Below are positions 1-11,212 of a stretch of 64,000 bases of DNA, in pieces (within the stretch, counting starts at the first letter, position 1; every line of letters begins with the position of its first letter). The stretch lies in assembly GCA_965153455.1 (NCBI GenBank), contig OZ234496.1, positions 11,679,863-11,743,862 on the forward strand. The letters run 5' to 3'. The notes below the pieces were generated by a model. That model was not told where the DNA came from, searched no databases, and saw nothing but the letters and a program-made list of their open reading frames with translations. Position numbers and translations under genes: made by a program. Source of the stretch: Sphagnum compactum (lineage: Eukaryota; Bryophyta; Sphagnopsida; Sphagnales).

Positions 1-834
1 AAGAAACTGTGGGGTTTGATTGCAGGTCAGGTTGTGGTGTGATTGCCCATTTTGGCCAGAGGATGGCTTGTTATAGTTGTGTGATTACAATGTTTGTGGT
101 GCCCAGAGAATGAGTTTTTGCTAGCTTTAAAGGCCTTGGCTCAGACCACTTGACATGTCAAAAGGGAAACCCTCAAGGTATTATGGATCACACACTGGAT
201 GCACAAGCATTTCAAGGTTGGACAAAGAGTGACAACCCCTAGACCCATGATGATGAAACACATAACAATAAGTCATTTCATGCAATTACTACCTTCTTTT
301 TTGTTTCCAGCTCTAGCCTTCTAACTTGATTAGGAGTTTCCTCACAAAGTGCTGGAAAACAATACAAATTTTTTTGTGAAAGTTGCACTTGCAAGTTATT
401 TTCTTTAAAAGCCAAAATTCAAGATGAGAGGGCGAGTAGGTTGAGAGGAAATTTGTGAATTTTTTTGTTTTTCCTGGATTTGCAAGAGATGTAACCTATG
501 TAAATTTGTTGTTAAATCATGAGAAATTTACCGGCTGCGCAGGGGTGTTAGCACAAGATTTGGGAGGCTATATACATGCAGATTTACTTCAAAGGTGGTT
601 TTTTTTACTTTTCCACACAAATGTTAAGACATGAGTTGGATCCATGGATTTTGATCTGCATTTCCAATGCAAATAATACAACAATGTGCATTTTTGCATT
701 GGCGAGCATTTAATTGCCTTGAGATAGTTCATTTCACATGTGTATATCTGTTGTTTTGAGTAGGTAACATTGTCAAATGATTTAGCCTTCCAATTTCCCT
801 TGGTTACATGTTTTAGATGCTTTAGGGGACTAGG

Positions 835-1050
835 TTCTATGTAACATAATAATTGTCATGTTATGAGTCCATATTATGCATGTTTCAAATACTCCAGGGG
901 TATAGGGGGTATGTTTCGTAATAGTTGTCACGTTACGTGTCCATGTTATGCATGTTTTGAACACTCTAGGGGTATAAGGGTATGTTACATAATAATTGAT
1001 GGATACTTATTATGCATGTTTTGAAGACCCATATGGGTATAGTGGGTAAG
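835..1050. repeat. Short diverged minisatellite, about 65-72 bp period
   Basis: Three imperfect copies follow one another. Each contains a TTATGCATGTTT core (at about 874, 946 and 1010) followed by a CTCYAGGGGTATA-like stretch and a GTAACATAATAATTG-like stretch. Spacing of the core is about 72 and 64 bp. Copies differ by substitutions and small indels, so the array is old. It lies upstream of the cullin exon and has no coding potential that I can see. Confidence 0.6.
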
Positions 1051-1562
1051 TAACGTATTGATTCCCATGTTATGTAATGTTATGAATGCAAAACATGTGA
1101 GATTAAATGTGTACAGAACATGCATGTTAATGTGGTTATTGCTTGTTAATATGACTCATGTGGTGGTCTTAGTTCTCTTTTCTTTATGGTTTGGTCTTCA
1201 TCTTTTTTTCATGCTTGCGTATTAATTGCCATTAAACTGTAAGATTTGGATTGGGATTTCCTTAGTTCCCTCAAAATTGATAAATCTCTCAAGTCTTTTC
1301 AAGTTAACTCAACTCATACATATTGAGAAATTACTAGAACTGATGAAGATGTTTTCTACTTAATCTAGGCATGATAGGACCTAGGCATGGATGATTAGTT
1401 CAAATAGGTTTCAATATTCCTTCTAGAAATGGAACCTCAGTTAAAACTTTGGATTTGAACTATTAAAGTTGAATAGCATATGCCATGGGCCATGTGGTAC
1501 AATGGGGGGGAGGGGGGTGCAAACGAAGTCTATATCATATTTTGGCATGTTGGTCTTAATAG

Positions 1563-1649
1563 GCATTTATGCGCAAGGTGATTGAGCTCCATGAGAAGTA
1601 TTTTCAGTATGCTAGCAAATGCTTTGTGAATCATTCCTTATTTCACAAG
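1563..1649 (+). CDS. Cullin-family exon (isolated, partial)
   Basis: This 87-base block encodes 29 residues, read as AFMRKVIELHEKYFQY then ASKCFVNHSLFHK. It matches the cullin helical-repeat region, where plant CUL1-type proteins carry RKVIELHDKY...CF.NH.LFHK. Cullins are scaffolds of RING-type ubiquitin ligases. The exon is framed by an AG acceptor (1561-1562) and a good donor, AAG|GTGAGT, at 1649/1650, so it looks like a true spliced exon. I found no neighbouring cullin exon in the 1.5 kb before it or before the opposite-strand pseudogene that starts near 2.4 kb. It may belong to a gene with very long introns reaching outside the window, or be a fragment copied here. Family assignment is strong; functionality is unknown. 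Confidence 0.72.
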
Positions 1650-2394
1650 GTGAGTCAACTAGTTACTCTGTTGGGTTTGGTAATTAAATGGACATCTTAT
1701 TGTTGTTATGTCCCAACTACTTTAATATGCTATGTGTATTAAGTCAGAACACAATAGATCTAGATCTCTTTATGTTTTTGCCATGTGTTAGGTCAACAAT
1801 TGTTTTTTGGATAACACTTTAAGTAGTTGGCTTATTTTTTATTATTAGTGGGTTAAGCCTTTGCTTTTACCAAAATATATGTTTTTTGTTTGAGGAATTT
1901 TTTCAAATTATATAATTTTAATGATCAAAAGCACATTTAAACACTAAAAAGGGACTATCATGGATAATTAAAATAAAACATATATTCAAATTTTTAATGA
2001 TACCATGCCCTCATAATCATCAATATATGGTCAACCACAAATTTTCATAATTAATGATTTGGTTTTACATAAGATAAAAGACATTCAAAATTTTAACACC
2101 CTGTACACATCAAAGTATCCACTCCTTACTATACATTTTATGACCAGTGAAACATATTGAAATTGCACAAAATTCATTCTGATGAGAATTTATAAGTATA
2201 CAAATGTTTTGAAAGTGATTTCATTAAATTATAATCCTTACAACTCATGTAATCATTTTTCAAAGTCATGGGGGTGCATGACTTTGTGTGTACATGTAGT
2301 CCTTGGCTCCTTTTATTATCAACGCACCCATATGGTATCCATAGCCAAAAAGAATAAGATTATAGAAGAGGTTCAAGTTCAATAAATTACTTAT
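1650..2394. other. AT-rich spacer, no gene seen
   Basis: Sequence after the cullin exon donor. It is AT-rich with no recognisable exon, RNA gene or repeat structure. It could be cullin intron if that gene is real. Confidence 0.4.
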
Positions 2395-5190
2395 GTAAGT
2401 TGCATCACCACTAGTAACAACAATTGAGTTCTTGAGTGCTTTTCGAATTATCATGATTGCATCATGTAAATTGCACTCTGCTTCTTCAATAACCTGCATG
2501 CAAGTTGCAACTAGCCTCATGTCTTACACCTTATACTTTAATCAGGAAGAGAATATCATACATATCTAAGATAACAAAAATTGGTCAAACCAAGGTTAAT
2601 CACCATTAATAGTTGATATTCAAATTCAAAAATTTGAAGGTCTATTTAGATGACAATTGAGAAAATAAGAGGAAGTAATTGACCTAATTAGCACTTCCAC
2701 ACAAGACATTTATTGCAGTTTCACCATGTTGGCATCCTATTTAGATATTGAAGCGTTGCTAACTTGCATTTCCTCAAAAATCTGACACTTGCTAGGAACT
2801 TGTGAAATAAGCCCAAAAACTTTGTAAACATCCTCTAGATATATTGACATTATATTCAAATTATGTATTGTCCACCTATAGATTCCCAAACTAAAAGAAG
2901 GTGGTTCATAAATCCTTAAAGTATTACCTTTGGGACAATGTTATTTATAATGGTTTGAATTGAGCCACCAATTGTTCTAGCAACCCTAGTGATGACATTC
3001 TTCATTTTGCACATTAAAATTCTTTAAAATTCTTCATTTAGCACCTTGTCATAACATTCTTTACCCGCGAATGTTTACCAAATTACACTGGTTGATCTAT
3101 AAAATTCTTTAAAATTCTTGCTTCTTTGGGCTTCCATAACATTCTCGCACCAAGAATGTCATAACTATGCTAGCAACCCATTGCAAATCTTCCTCCATCA
3201 CATGGCTTGCACAAAATATAGAAGCAAAATCACCAACAGTGTGAAGTAAGACAACTAGAAATCCACATACTTGACTTTAACATTTTCTTTCTTGGGTTTC
3301 AACACAAGCTCCAAATTAAAAGCAATAGTTTAGGGTTTCTAAAGTTCTGGTTGCTATTCAAAGCCTGCATAGGAAAAAAAATTCTTGAATGCCATGCCTT
3401 TAACCAAAAAGGAATCTTGCATAGTACCTCCTTAGCTTTAAACCAAGAACATACAACCAACACAATCCTTTTCAACATTGGAGTCCTCATGAGAAACGCA
3501 TCTGGTAAATTATAAAGATCTGAGCATACTTTGAGCAAACATTGATGATGACACAACAAGGATTACCTTTTTATTTCGATCATACTTAGGCAGTTGTTTT
3601 CGCCGAGTGTGGTGACAACATCCACCACCATCTTTGCAAAAAAATCTTTTTCTCCACCTACAAGCTTGGAACTCAATGTTGTTGCAGCACACCTCTCAAG
3701 CAAAGACTTTTTCTCTTCTAAGCTCTTTCCTTCAATGCTCATTGCTAATTCTTGCACTTTGTGTGGACACTTTCTTTCCATTTGAACAATTTTTTGAAAG
3801 GGCTTTTTGTTTTGATAGTTTGTTTGCAGGATGGTGTGATTCTAAGAGTTAATAGTAGAAGAACAAAAGGGGACATTGTATGTGATAATAACTGCGAGAA
3901 AATCCATTATCTTCCCCCCAACATCTACTACAAGTAGCAAGGTAAAATACATAATACATCTACAGTAAGCAGTAAGTAGTTTCTTTCTCAACAGTTACCA
4001 TTTAGAGTGAAGGGAAAAAATGAAGGTTGGAGCATGGTTTATGCTTACAACATGTAGGTGAGGTCCAATGACATCCACTCCCCCAAGGACTAAAGCTGCA
4101 TTAACCATACCTTGAATTGATACCTGAACATGACAATTCACCACACAAAGCTGAAATAATTTGAGCCTATTGATTCATGATGAAGAAAGAAGGGTGCCTT
4201 GATGTCTAGTCAAATGAGAGACTAGTGAAATTGCTTAAGACTCAAAGTGGTATTTATAAACCACCTGGTTTTAGGTCTCAGATTTGGCCATTCACAACAC
4301 ACATCATGTTGCTTCAAACAATCTAACCAACAGTCAGCATATTTAGAGAGAAACCCATGTTTGGCTCTCGTCTTTAGACAAATGGAGTGACAAAAGATGC
4401 CAAAAGCAACACACCCAAAAATATAAGACTTGAACATGGTTAATGTTATAACAACACGTGATTCATGACTTGTGGCATATTAGTGCAATTCCAACTGCGA
4501 GCTCACCATATTTGTTCAATATTAGTATGGTGTTAAGAAGTGTGAGAGCTCATTTTCAACTTAACAATCCCACTTGAATTGAATAATACTCAAAGATTAC
4601 ACCAACTTTGAGAAGGGAACCAATACTTTAATATTAAGAAAAGTCTATTGTCAGATACTTAGAGAAGTAAGGCTATTAGAGTGCCAGGTAAGAGGAGATA
4701 AACCTGCCACATTTTCAATATCCGCCTACACCATCTATGCTTTCCAATAAATTTGATGTTATGCAGAAAACACGAATTATGAGTTGCGGATGGACGCCAT
4801 CTTCAACAAATGGCTTTGCCTCCTACAAAAACTCTTTAGTTAAAAGCACCATGGTTATGGTCCCATCTCCAACTTGAAATTTAGGGTTCAAAAACACAGC
4901 ACACAACATCCATAATTTGCAAACTTTCTAGTAGACCTGACCCTACAACATTCAAAAGTTGATGCATGAAAGGTTCGTAGAATGGAAACATGAAAAATAA
5001 GGCATAAGATAATGATGATCCAACAGGGAATAGACTTCAGCATCTTGAAATTTGGCAATGTCAACAGCAGAATGCACATGTCGAGGAGCTTCATGATGGT
5101 GGCACCATCATTGGAAATAGTGGATGTTCCTTTGTCATCATGAATGAGCTTGTCCATTCCTCTTGGTCTTAGACTGGTTCTAGAGCCCAT
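2395..5190 (-). pseudogene. CCT7: Decayed CCT-eta (TCP-1 eta chaperonin subunit) pseudogene
   Basis: Blocks of a chaperonin CCT-eta protein lie in order on the minus strand. They are [12 protein letters not shown] and [12 protein letters not shown] (about 5190-5035); VGDGT...EAKPFVEDGVHPQ (4872-4760); ELAMSIEGKSLEEKKSLL...CAATTLSSKLVGGEK (about 3765-3567); DSFLVKGMAFKNFFSYAGFE (about 3418-3355) and the following LELVLKP (to about 3290); GDFAS.FCASHVMEEDLQ (about 3245-3155); IGGSIQTIINN (about 3003-2935); IFEEMQV (about 2795-2750); GCQHGETAINVLCG (about 2740-2695); and NLHDAIMIIRKALKNS (about 2490-2405). CCT-eta is one of eight subunits of the cytosolic TRiC folding complex. The copy is dead: internal stops occur after EFL (near 4822) and in AGFE-stop (near 3355), a frame slip follows KLLD near 5083, and a segment is missing between the LELVLKP and GDFAS blocks. 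Introns are retained (donor AAAAG|GTAATCC at 3567), so it arose by DNA duplication, not by retrotransposition. Confidence 0.88.
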
Positions 5191-5820
5191 TGAAAGATTA
5201 GCAATGCATGATGTGATTTTTCTGCAGTCTGTGTTAGTTTAATTCGCTGACATACCTTAACTCCAATTCACCAGTGTTCAACATAGGAAGGAGAAAGGTG
5301 AGTAGTTGACATAGACAATAGGACAAAACTCCATGAATAAAATAGAAATAGACCAACAAAATCCCATGAATTGGCAAAATCAAAATTTGTAATATCACGG
5401 GTGCTGCTTATAAAAAGTTATGGAACAATGATCTCCATAATAATAGAATTTACATTTACATGGATTACATTTACATTTACAAAACCTCAAAATTTAGCTA
5501 ACCCTTAAATCATAGCTACAAAAATGTTTACAAATACAATGTTACATATGTTTGCAGAAAACATCATATTACATGGCATGAAAGGTCAAGTCATTAGCCA
5601 CAATCTTTTCAACATGACCTATCCAATCTCTTGCACAACAGTAACATGTGTATTTCAGTAAACATAAATAAGATATGTTACGAGTGTACGAAATGTGATC
5701 TAACACAAGTTACAAATTAATCCACAAACTTACAAACAACAAAAAAATGGAATTGGTTATAGAAATTGGCATGTTACATGGATTGGAAATTCCACCGCAG
5801 TGAGCATGGTAAATCCAAAA
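5191..5820. other. Spacer, no gene seen
   Basis: Between the CCT-eta pseudogene and the next coding-like block. The first 45 bases may hold a poorly preserved upstream piece of the pseudogene (a CIAN-like stretch). The rest is AT-rich without recognisable features. Confidence 0.35.
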
Positions 5821-5825
5821 TTAGT

Positions 5826-6029
5826 TCAAGGTATGTTGCCAACCCCTATTGCATCAGTGTCATTTGGCACTATTTGTTTTACTGCACCACTTGAAACTTC
5901 TTGTAGAATTTGTTTTATGTTGGCAGGCATGTCCATTGTTCGGGGTGGTTGATAGACTACAACAATTTGAATATGATTGTTAGGTGTAGCCTCCACTTGA
6001 ACTTGGTTAGAAGGTTGACAATCCTCCAT
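5826..6029 (-). other. Unrecognised ORF, possible terminal piece of a decayed minus-strand gene
   Basis: Open frame of 67 residues starting MEDCQPSNQVQVEATPNN and ending at a stop at 5826. It has ordinary amino-acid composition and no low-complexity run, unlike most chance ORFs nearby. I do not recognise it. It is in line with several other minus-strand fragments up to 9.3 kb and could be the last exon of one decayed gene or transposon. No motif or splice evidence ties the pieces together. Confidence 0.25.
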
Positions 6030-6199
6030 GTCATGTGACTATACTAGTTCTGTAACAGATCCATCACATACCATGTTGTTGTCCTCCAGTTTTTTGCACA
6101 ATTGCGGTTAACACTTATCTTCACCATCTACAATTGGTCCTAAGTTGTTTGCAGTGGCCAAAATTAATGTGAAAAGGTCAGAAGTGGCAGACCTTCTTT

Positions 6200-6415
6200 C
6201 TAAACTTAACCCCAACTACTCTCTAAAGTTAATTATAACTTTCTATGAACTTAAGCCCACCTTCTTTCTAAATTTAACTACAACATCTCTCTAAACTTAA
6301 CCCCAACTACTTTCTAAACTTAACTATAACTTTCTATAAACTTAAGCCCACCTTCTCTATAAATTTAACTACAACTTCTATTTAAACTTAACCCCAACTT
6401 CCCTTTAAACTAAAT
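6200..6415. repeat. Tandem C/T/A-rich repeat array (about 90-bp period), array 1
   Basis: A CTTAACCCCAACTACTYTCTAAA unit core recurs near 6207, 6296 and 6389. Between these are CTTTCTATRAACTTAAGCCCACC and AATTTAACTACAAC sub-blocks. The array is built almost entirely from TTTCTAAAYTTAACTA-like words. The same word dominates a second array at 8.72-8.93 kb, with coding-like sequence lying between the two arrays. Confidence 0.65.
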
Positions 6416-6609
6416 AACACTAATTTATAATTGGTAGTGAGGAGGACATATGCTACAAGCAATCCAACCATTGTAATGGTCCTCTATGTATCTCAGCAGG
6501 TTAGACATGTGATACTACAACACATGATCCTTGTTTGGACTATCCTTTGCTGCCACAACTAGGTGAATTTTCACATGTTTCCAATGGCCATTACTTGCAT
6601 CATTTTTAA

Positions 6610-7168
6610 TTAGATAGATTGTATCCAACCAATGTACAAATCCCACCATAGCTCCATAGGGCCTTTGAATGTTTCAAATGCCACTTCCACTTGTTGCTTC
6701 CGGTCTTGGCATGAAATAGGAACAATCATAACACCTGTAAACAAAAAATACCTCTCCTCTTGTAACATCCGTTTGACTACACACCACAAGCCAACACTAA
6801 GCCCTACTTGCATCCATTCTAGTATGTTCTCTTTCGTCCTCCTTTAATAGGGTCAGCAAGTGCTTGTCCTTTGCCTTGTGCAAACAAAAACATCTTTAGC
6901 AATAAGACATTGAATGGTGTTGGTCATGCTGGAAATGTTTTTTCCATGTTGCAAATTGCTGCCACCACAATATCAGCCTCTTCATTACTGTGTCCATGGG
7001 ATTGGTGGCATAACACTTTGTAGAAGTGGCACACTTGTCATGATATTGTACATAGGATACCACCTCCATGTAATGTGTTCCAAACGAGGAGCAATGGCTT
7101 TTTCCCAAGTTGCCATATTCTTGTTGACGAATTCGTCCACTTTTTGTTGTTGTTTATTCTTCCATTAG
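6610..7168 (-). other. Unrecognised minus-strand coding-like fragments
   Basis: Two minus-strand frames look protein-like. One (6610-6813) reads MQVGLSVGLWCVVKRMLQEE then a piece with CQDRKQQVEVAFETFKGPME. The other, just upstream, can be read as VDEFVNKNMATWEKAIAPRL followed by EHITWRWYPMY. The composition is rich in W and charged residues, as seen in transposase-derived or plant-specific proteins, but I cannot name a family. Stops interrupt the frames, so the source gene is decayed if it was ever one gene. Confidence 0.25.
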
Positions 7169-7450
7169 ATTTATAGGCCCACAATTTTTTTCATAAGGAA
7201 TTTGTATTCAACGTACTCAACGAGCGCTTGGAATTCCGCATCCATGGTGGCCAAATTGTGAACACGCTCAACACAAACAATTGTGGCATTCTTGACAAAA
7301 TCTGGGCATTACTTCAATTTCTGGAAACACACAGAAAGGAATCACATTACTACTTACAACAAAGAAATTCAAACATGTTACATCATGTTACAAAGAAGTT
7401 CAAATATGCTACACCCTACAGTAGAAAAGTTTGAATTATGTTAGATCATG

Positions 7451-8660
7451 TTACTGGCTACTACACCTTAGAACAGAAAGGTTGAGATGAAGTGTTGTTA
7501 CTGATTCTAAAAATGCCCAACTCCCATAGGAGTTCATAAACATGTCCTCCACCCAGTCCCTCCCATTTCCCCTCCTTAAACATTCTATAATGCTCCAATT
7601 TGGATTTGAAGTCGTTGATTGTATCCTTTTCCTAGTCATAATTCTATAACATAAACGATAACAAATGGAACAATGGGGGCACTTGTTTCAAGAATGGAGG
7701 AGGGCAAGCATGTGGTTTCTAGTTCATGGTAACCTCTTGTTCTACTGTAATTTTGGCAGATGTTAAGGCAACTTTACGCTTTGCATCAATTGTAACAAGT
7801 TCTTGGCTGACCACATTCTCAAACTATAAATGACCAAACTAACCTTGGGAGCTTGGAAGTGCTTAATCAACAAGAGAGGATGGATGTGACAAAAACAAAG
7901 ACACATTTTCTATAGGAGAACCTTGCAGATTTATGGTGACCCTAAACCCGCTGCATGTTCCATCCTCATCATTAAACTTTTTTGTTGGGCCATTATGTCA
8001 ATTGTTGCTATTTTTTCAGTGTTGCTGGATGTTACAACATTTGGCACATCCACTTCTTCAAGGTCCGAGACTATAGAGGTAGGTGAAGTGAAGTTTACCA
8101 CAACATCATCATTGTCTTGAATTGTTTTTGCAATCATCATTGTTTATTACCTATAGGTGGAGGATTTTGCCTTGTGGTGTGATGGGTACGCTTATGAGCT
8201 ATCTCCTCAACAATACATCTAAGTTAAGTTGCAGTCTTTTTATTTTCTGGCCAATTTTTGAATGTTTCTCCATAACATCATTGTCCCATTTGCACTTACA
8301 ATGATGTGCATCGTACTTAGCAGCTGGGCATAATCCTATTAGGGTTTTGAGCCAACACACTTGTTTTACTGCCTTATGACCTAGCAGAATGATTAGATCT
8401 TGCACTTGATAAACTTCCAGTTGGGTCTTCAATGGCAAATCCATGCTTCCCTTACCATCTGCTAACATTTATTTCAACATCTTGTTCTCTTGGGGAGACT
8501 TGAAGTTAGGGTAGATAGGTAACTGGACACGTTTTGCTAAGTCATGATAAAGTGGTGAATTGATGTAGCCCCTATGACAATGTTTTGAAAGTCGAAGCTT
8601 GCTAGGCCACTCCCCATCGCAATAAATGCAGATGACATCGTATCACCCTTTTACTACTTT
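7451..8660 (-). other. Unrecognised minus-strand coding-like fragments with a zinc-finger-like motif
   Basis: Reading 5' to 3' on the minus strand: a piece near 8650-8580 gives CIYCDGEWPSKLRLSKHCH, a C-x2-C...H/C-x-H pattern like a C2H2-type or BED-like finger. After a stop, 8468-8199 gives an 89-residue frame with KYDAHHCKCKWDND and MEKHSKIGQKIKRLQL. Then 8140-7931 gives an acidic piece (DNDDVVVNFTSPTSIVSDLE), and 7639-7451 a piece with NWSIIECLRRGNGRDWVEDM. Spacing suggests exons of one old gene or transposon running from about 9.3 to 5.8 kb. I do not recognise the family, and splice sites were not established. Confidence 0.3.
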
Positions 8661-8714
8661 CTTAGCATTAGTATTTGTTACTTGATATAAAACAGATGTA
8701 AAAGTAGATTGAGA

Positions 8715-8935
8715 AATTTCTCTAAACGTAACTACCACTTTCTAAACATAACTACCTTTTTCTAAACTTAACTACCTCTTCTATATACTTATCTACCACT
8801 TTCTAAACATAACTACCTCTTTTTAAACTTAACCACCTCTTTCTATATACTTATCTACTTCTTTCTAAACTTAACTACCTCTTTGTATATATTTATCTAC
8901 CTCTTTCTAAACTTAAATGTACTTATATCTAAACT
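8715..8935. repeat. Tandem C/T/A-rich repeat array, array 2
   Basis: Short units such as TTTCTAAACTTAACTACC and CTTTCTATATACTTATCTACC alternate at about 20-40 bp intervals. It shares its word with the 6.2-6.4 kb array and is in the same orientation. Confidence 0.65.
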
Positions 8936-9082
8936 ACAATTTCAACTTCTGCTTATGTGTAACCTAATGATAACCTAATCCCACCAAGCTTATAATCTAC
9001 ACATAATTACAAGGACACAAGTAGCAATACTAAAAATAAAACAAAGCTATCACTTGATTCTCTTTGAGTGAGCATTACACCA

Positions 9083-9346
9083 TCACGCAATGCCACAAAT
9101 ACTGCAATGGTGCAAAGTGCTTACCTTTATGGCGATAGACCCAAGTTTGAGCTTGTTATACAACTTTGGAGTCACAAATTGTTCCACCCATTTCCCATAT
9201 CCCAAATTGACACAGTAACGAACTAACCCATTTGCAACAAGATTTGTTTTAGCTTCTATACATACTTGGTTCTCACCTTCATTGTCAATCTTCTGTTGTG
9301 CCATTGAAAAACATGATATACATATAAACACAACTTTGTGAAACAA
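9083..9346 (-). other. Unrecognised ORF, possible upstream piece of the same decayed gene
   Basis: An 87-residue frame containing KIDNEGENQVCIEAKTNL and LGYGKWVEQFVTPKLYNKL, ending near 9083. The stretch from about residue 20 onward is protein-like. I do not recognise it. It sits about 430 bp upstream of the zinc-finger-like block on the same strand. Confidence 0.25.
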
Positions 9347-10259
9347 ACCTTAAACACAAACATACTTAACACTCCATTAAACCTAATCAAAATTTGTTTG
9401 TAGTTACAACTTGAATGACATCTTCATTGTTTGAGTTGAATTACAAACATTGAAATTACACTTTGTTTTTAGTTCAGTTATGGTTCAAGCATTCAAACAA
9501 TTATAAATGTTGATAGCAAACCTAATAAAAGTAAAACTACAATTATAAACTACAACATATCAATAGTTGTTCAAGTAAAGAACTTTGTAACATGCTCCCT
9601 TACTAACATTTATGTATTGAAAGATGCTTCTTCATTGAAGCATTTCATGCAGCCCAAGAGCACCCTAGCAAAATGTTCTTTGCTATAGGTAGGCGTTTCC
9701 ACAAAAAATTAGATGCCATCGATTTGTAGCAAAAAGTTAAAAAGCTTACAAAGCAATAGAGTCTTCGACTTGCAAGTTTTCATGCACTTTCACTCCACTG
9801 CTTCTGCTTCTAATTGCAATAAGTTGACAATGGCAAATTGAATTCTCCTACGACAACAACTAGGACAACAACTTCAACATAATGGCGCTCATTACAAAAC
9901 TAATAATTCCTTCAAGTTGTACAATGATGGCGATGGAGATAAACGAGATAAGGAAAAGCTTTAGGGTTCAAGGTTTTGGATCTTGGGAAACATGACATGC
10001 GCCAAAAGGCTATAACTTCTGAAATTTAGGGTTATATAGGTTAGACATGGGCCATGCGCAGACATGGCATGTGATGGTCCCATGGATGGAATGGGATGGA
10101 GGGGGGGCGATGGACATTATGCGGGGAGAGGACATAACGTGCCAACATGGCAATTACGCAAACAACGTAACGGGTTATGGGTGGGTGAGTCACGGGTTAC
10201 GGGGTGGTGGGGTGCTGCCGACGTCATGGATGTGCTAGCGGTACTTTTGTACCGGACAC

Positions 10260-10480
10260 ATTCATTTCCTTTGGCCTGTTTAACATCTTCCTAAAACATG
10301 GTACTAACCACTGGCATACATTCAAGGGTTCGGTGGTGTTTGATTTCTTTTCTACTTGAATAAATTCTACAGTCAAAAAGTCAAACCTTACGACAAAACC
10401 ACACGATTCTCCACAGGGCTGCACTGTCAGGCCCAGAAAGGGCGCCAGACATTGCTCATTGAGGGGGGGGGGGGGAGGTG
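10260..10480 (+). repeat. Dispersed repeat R1, copy 1
   Basis: About 200 bases match, in reverse orientation, the segment at 62.45-62.66 kb. Shared landmarks include GGGCTGCACTGTCAGGCCC followed by AGAAAGG, an ACAGTCAAAAA stretch, TTTTCTAYTTGAATAA, and a YACTGGCATAGATT-like stretch at the other end. By eye the copies are about three-quarters identical. The copy ends beside a run of about 15 G at 10464. Probably part of an LTR or other interspersed element. The long minus-strand ORF across this block is not convincing as a gene. Confidence 0.65.
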
Positions 10481-11212
10481 TTAGATAACGTTGAGCAATC
10501 TCATCTTGCTTTTGCAACCGTGCCAGTTGGATATCATATTCGAAAACTGCAATCAAAGTTTCTGCCTCCAGTAAACTGCAAAGTGAAGAGGCATGCATTA
10601 GTTGGTCCAGATATTGAAACTCCACAAAGGGCAGTTGGCAGGAGTATGCTTCTTCTTAGGTTTCCACAAGTACTTTATGATAACTTGAATCTCTACCAAA
10701 AAGAGCTTTTCGTGCCTGGCTCCTAAACGGTTGTTTGAGAAGAAAACAATTTGGGTTCTCCCACCCCCTCCCAAGAAAAATCCTGAAATCCTTAGTTGAA
10801 ACTTATTTACTTAGCTTTACTGAGAAAGTTGGTGAAGGAACTTAGGATCTAGTTGGTAGGGATTGGTCCAGCTATAAGTAACAACTTTGTCCCTATTATT
10901 CACGATTAATTGGCCAACCTCGTTATCAAAATGCCAGTGCGCTATCATATAGGGGAACAAGATGTCATGATGATAAAACCCTGAAACATTGTACTAGCCA
11001 AACTATGGAATACTTGTCACATGGCCTTGCATGAACCAGCACCCACACCGATACCATTGCTTCTAAATATTAGAAGTATTCCAAGCTTGTACTAAGTGAG
11101 GGTCTCTCTGTCAAAAACATTTTTTGTGCATAATATGGCCACTGAGAGGCCTTCCTAAAAAAGGTCAAGGTACGCGAGTGGTGCTGGTTTACCCTGGCCT
11201 GTTGCATGCACG

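Noticed and set aside
10047-10294. Overlapping plus-strand frames in a GC-rich patch
   Set aside because: Composition is ATGG/GGGG-rich and repetitive, the frames overlap in two phases, and no motif or neighbouring exon supports them.
10224-10625. 133-codon minus-strand ORF
   Set aside because: It runs across dispersed repeat R1 and through a G/C homopolymer that gives a proline run; the repeat explains it better than a gene.
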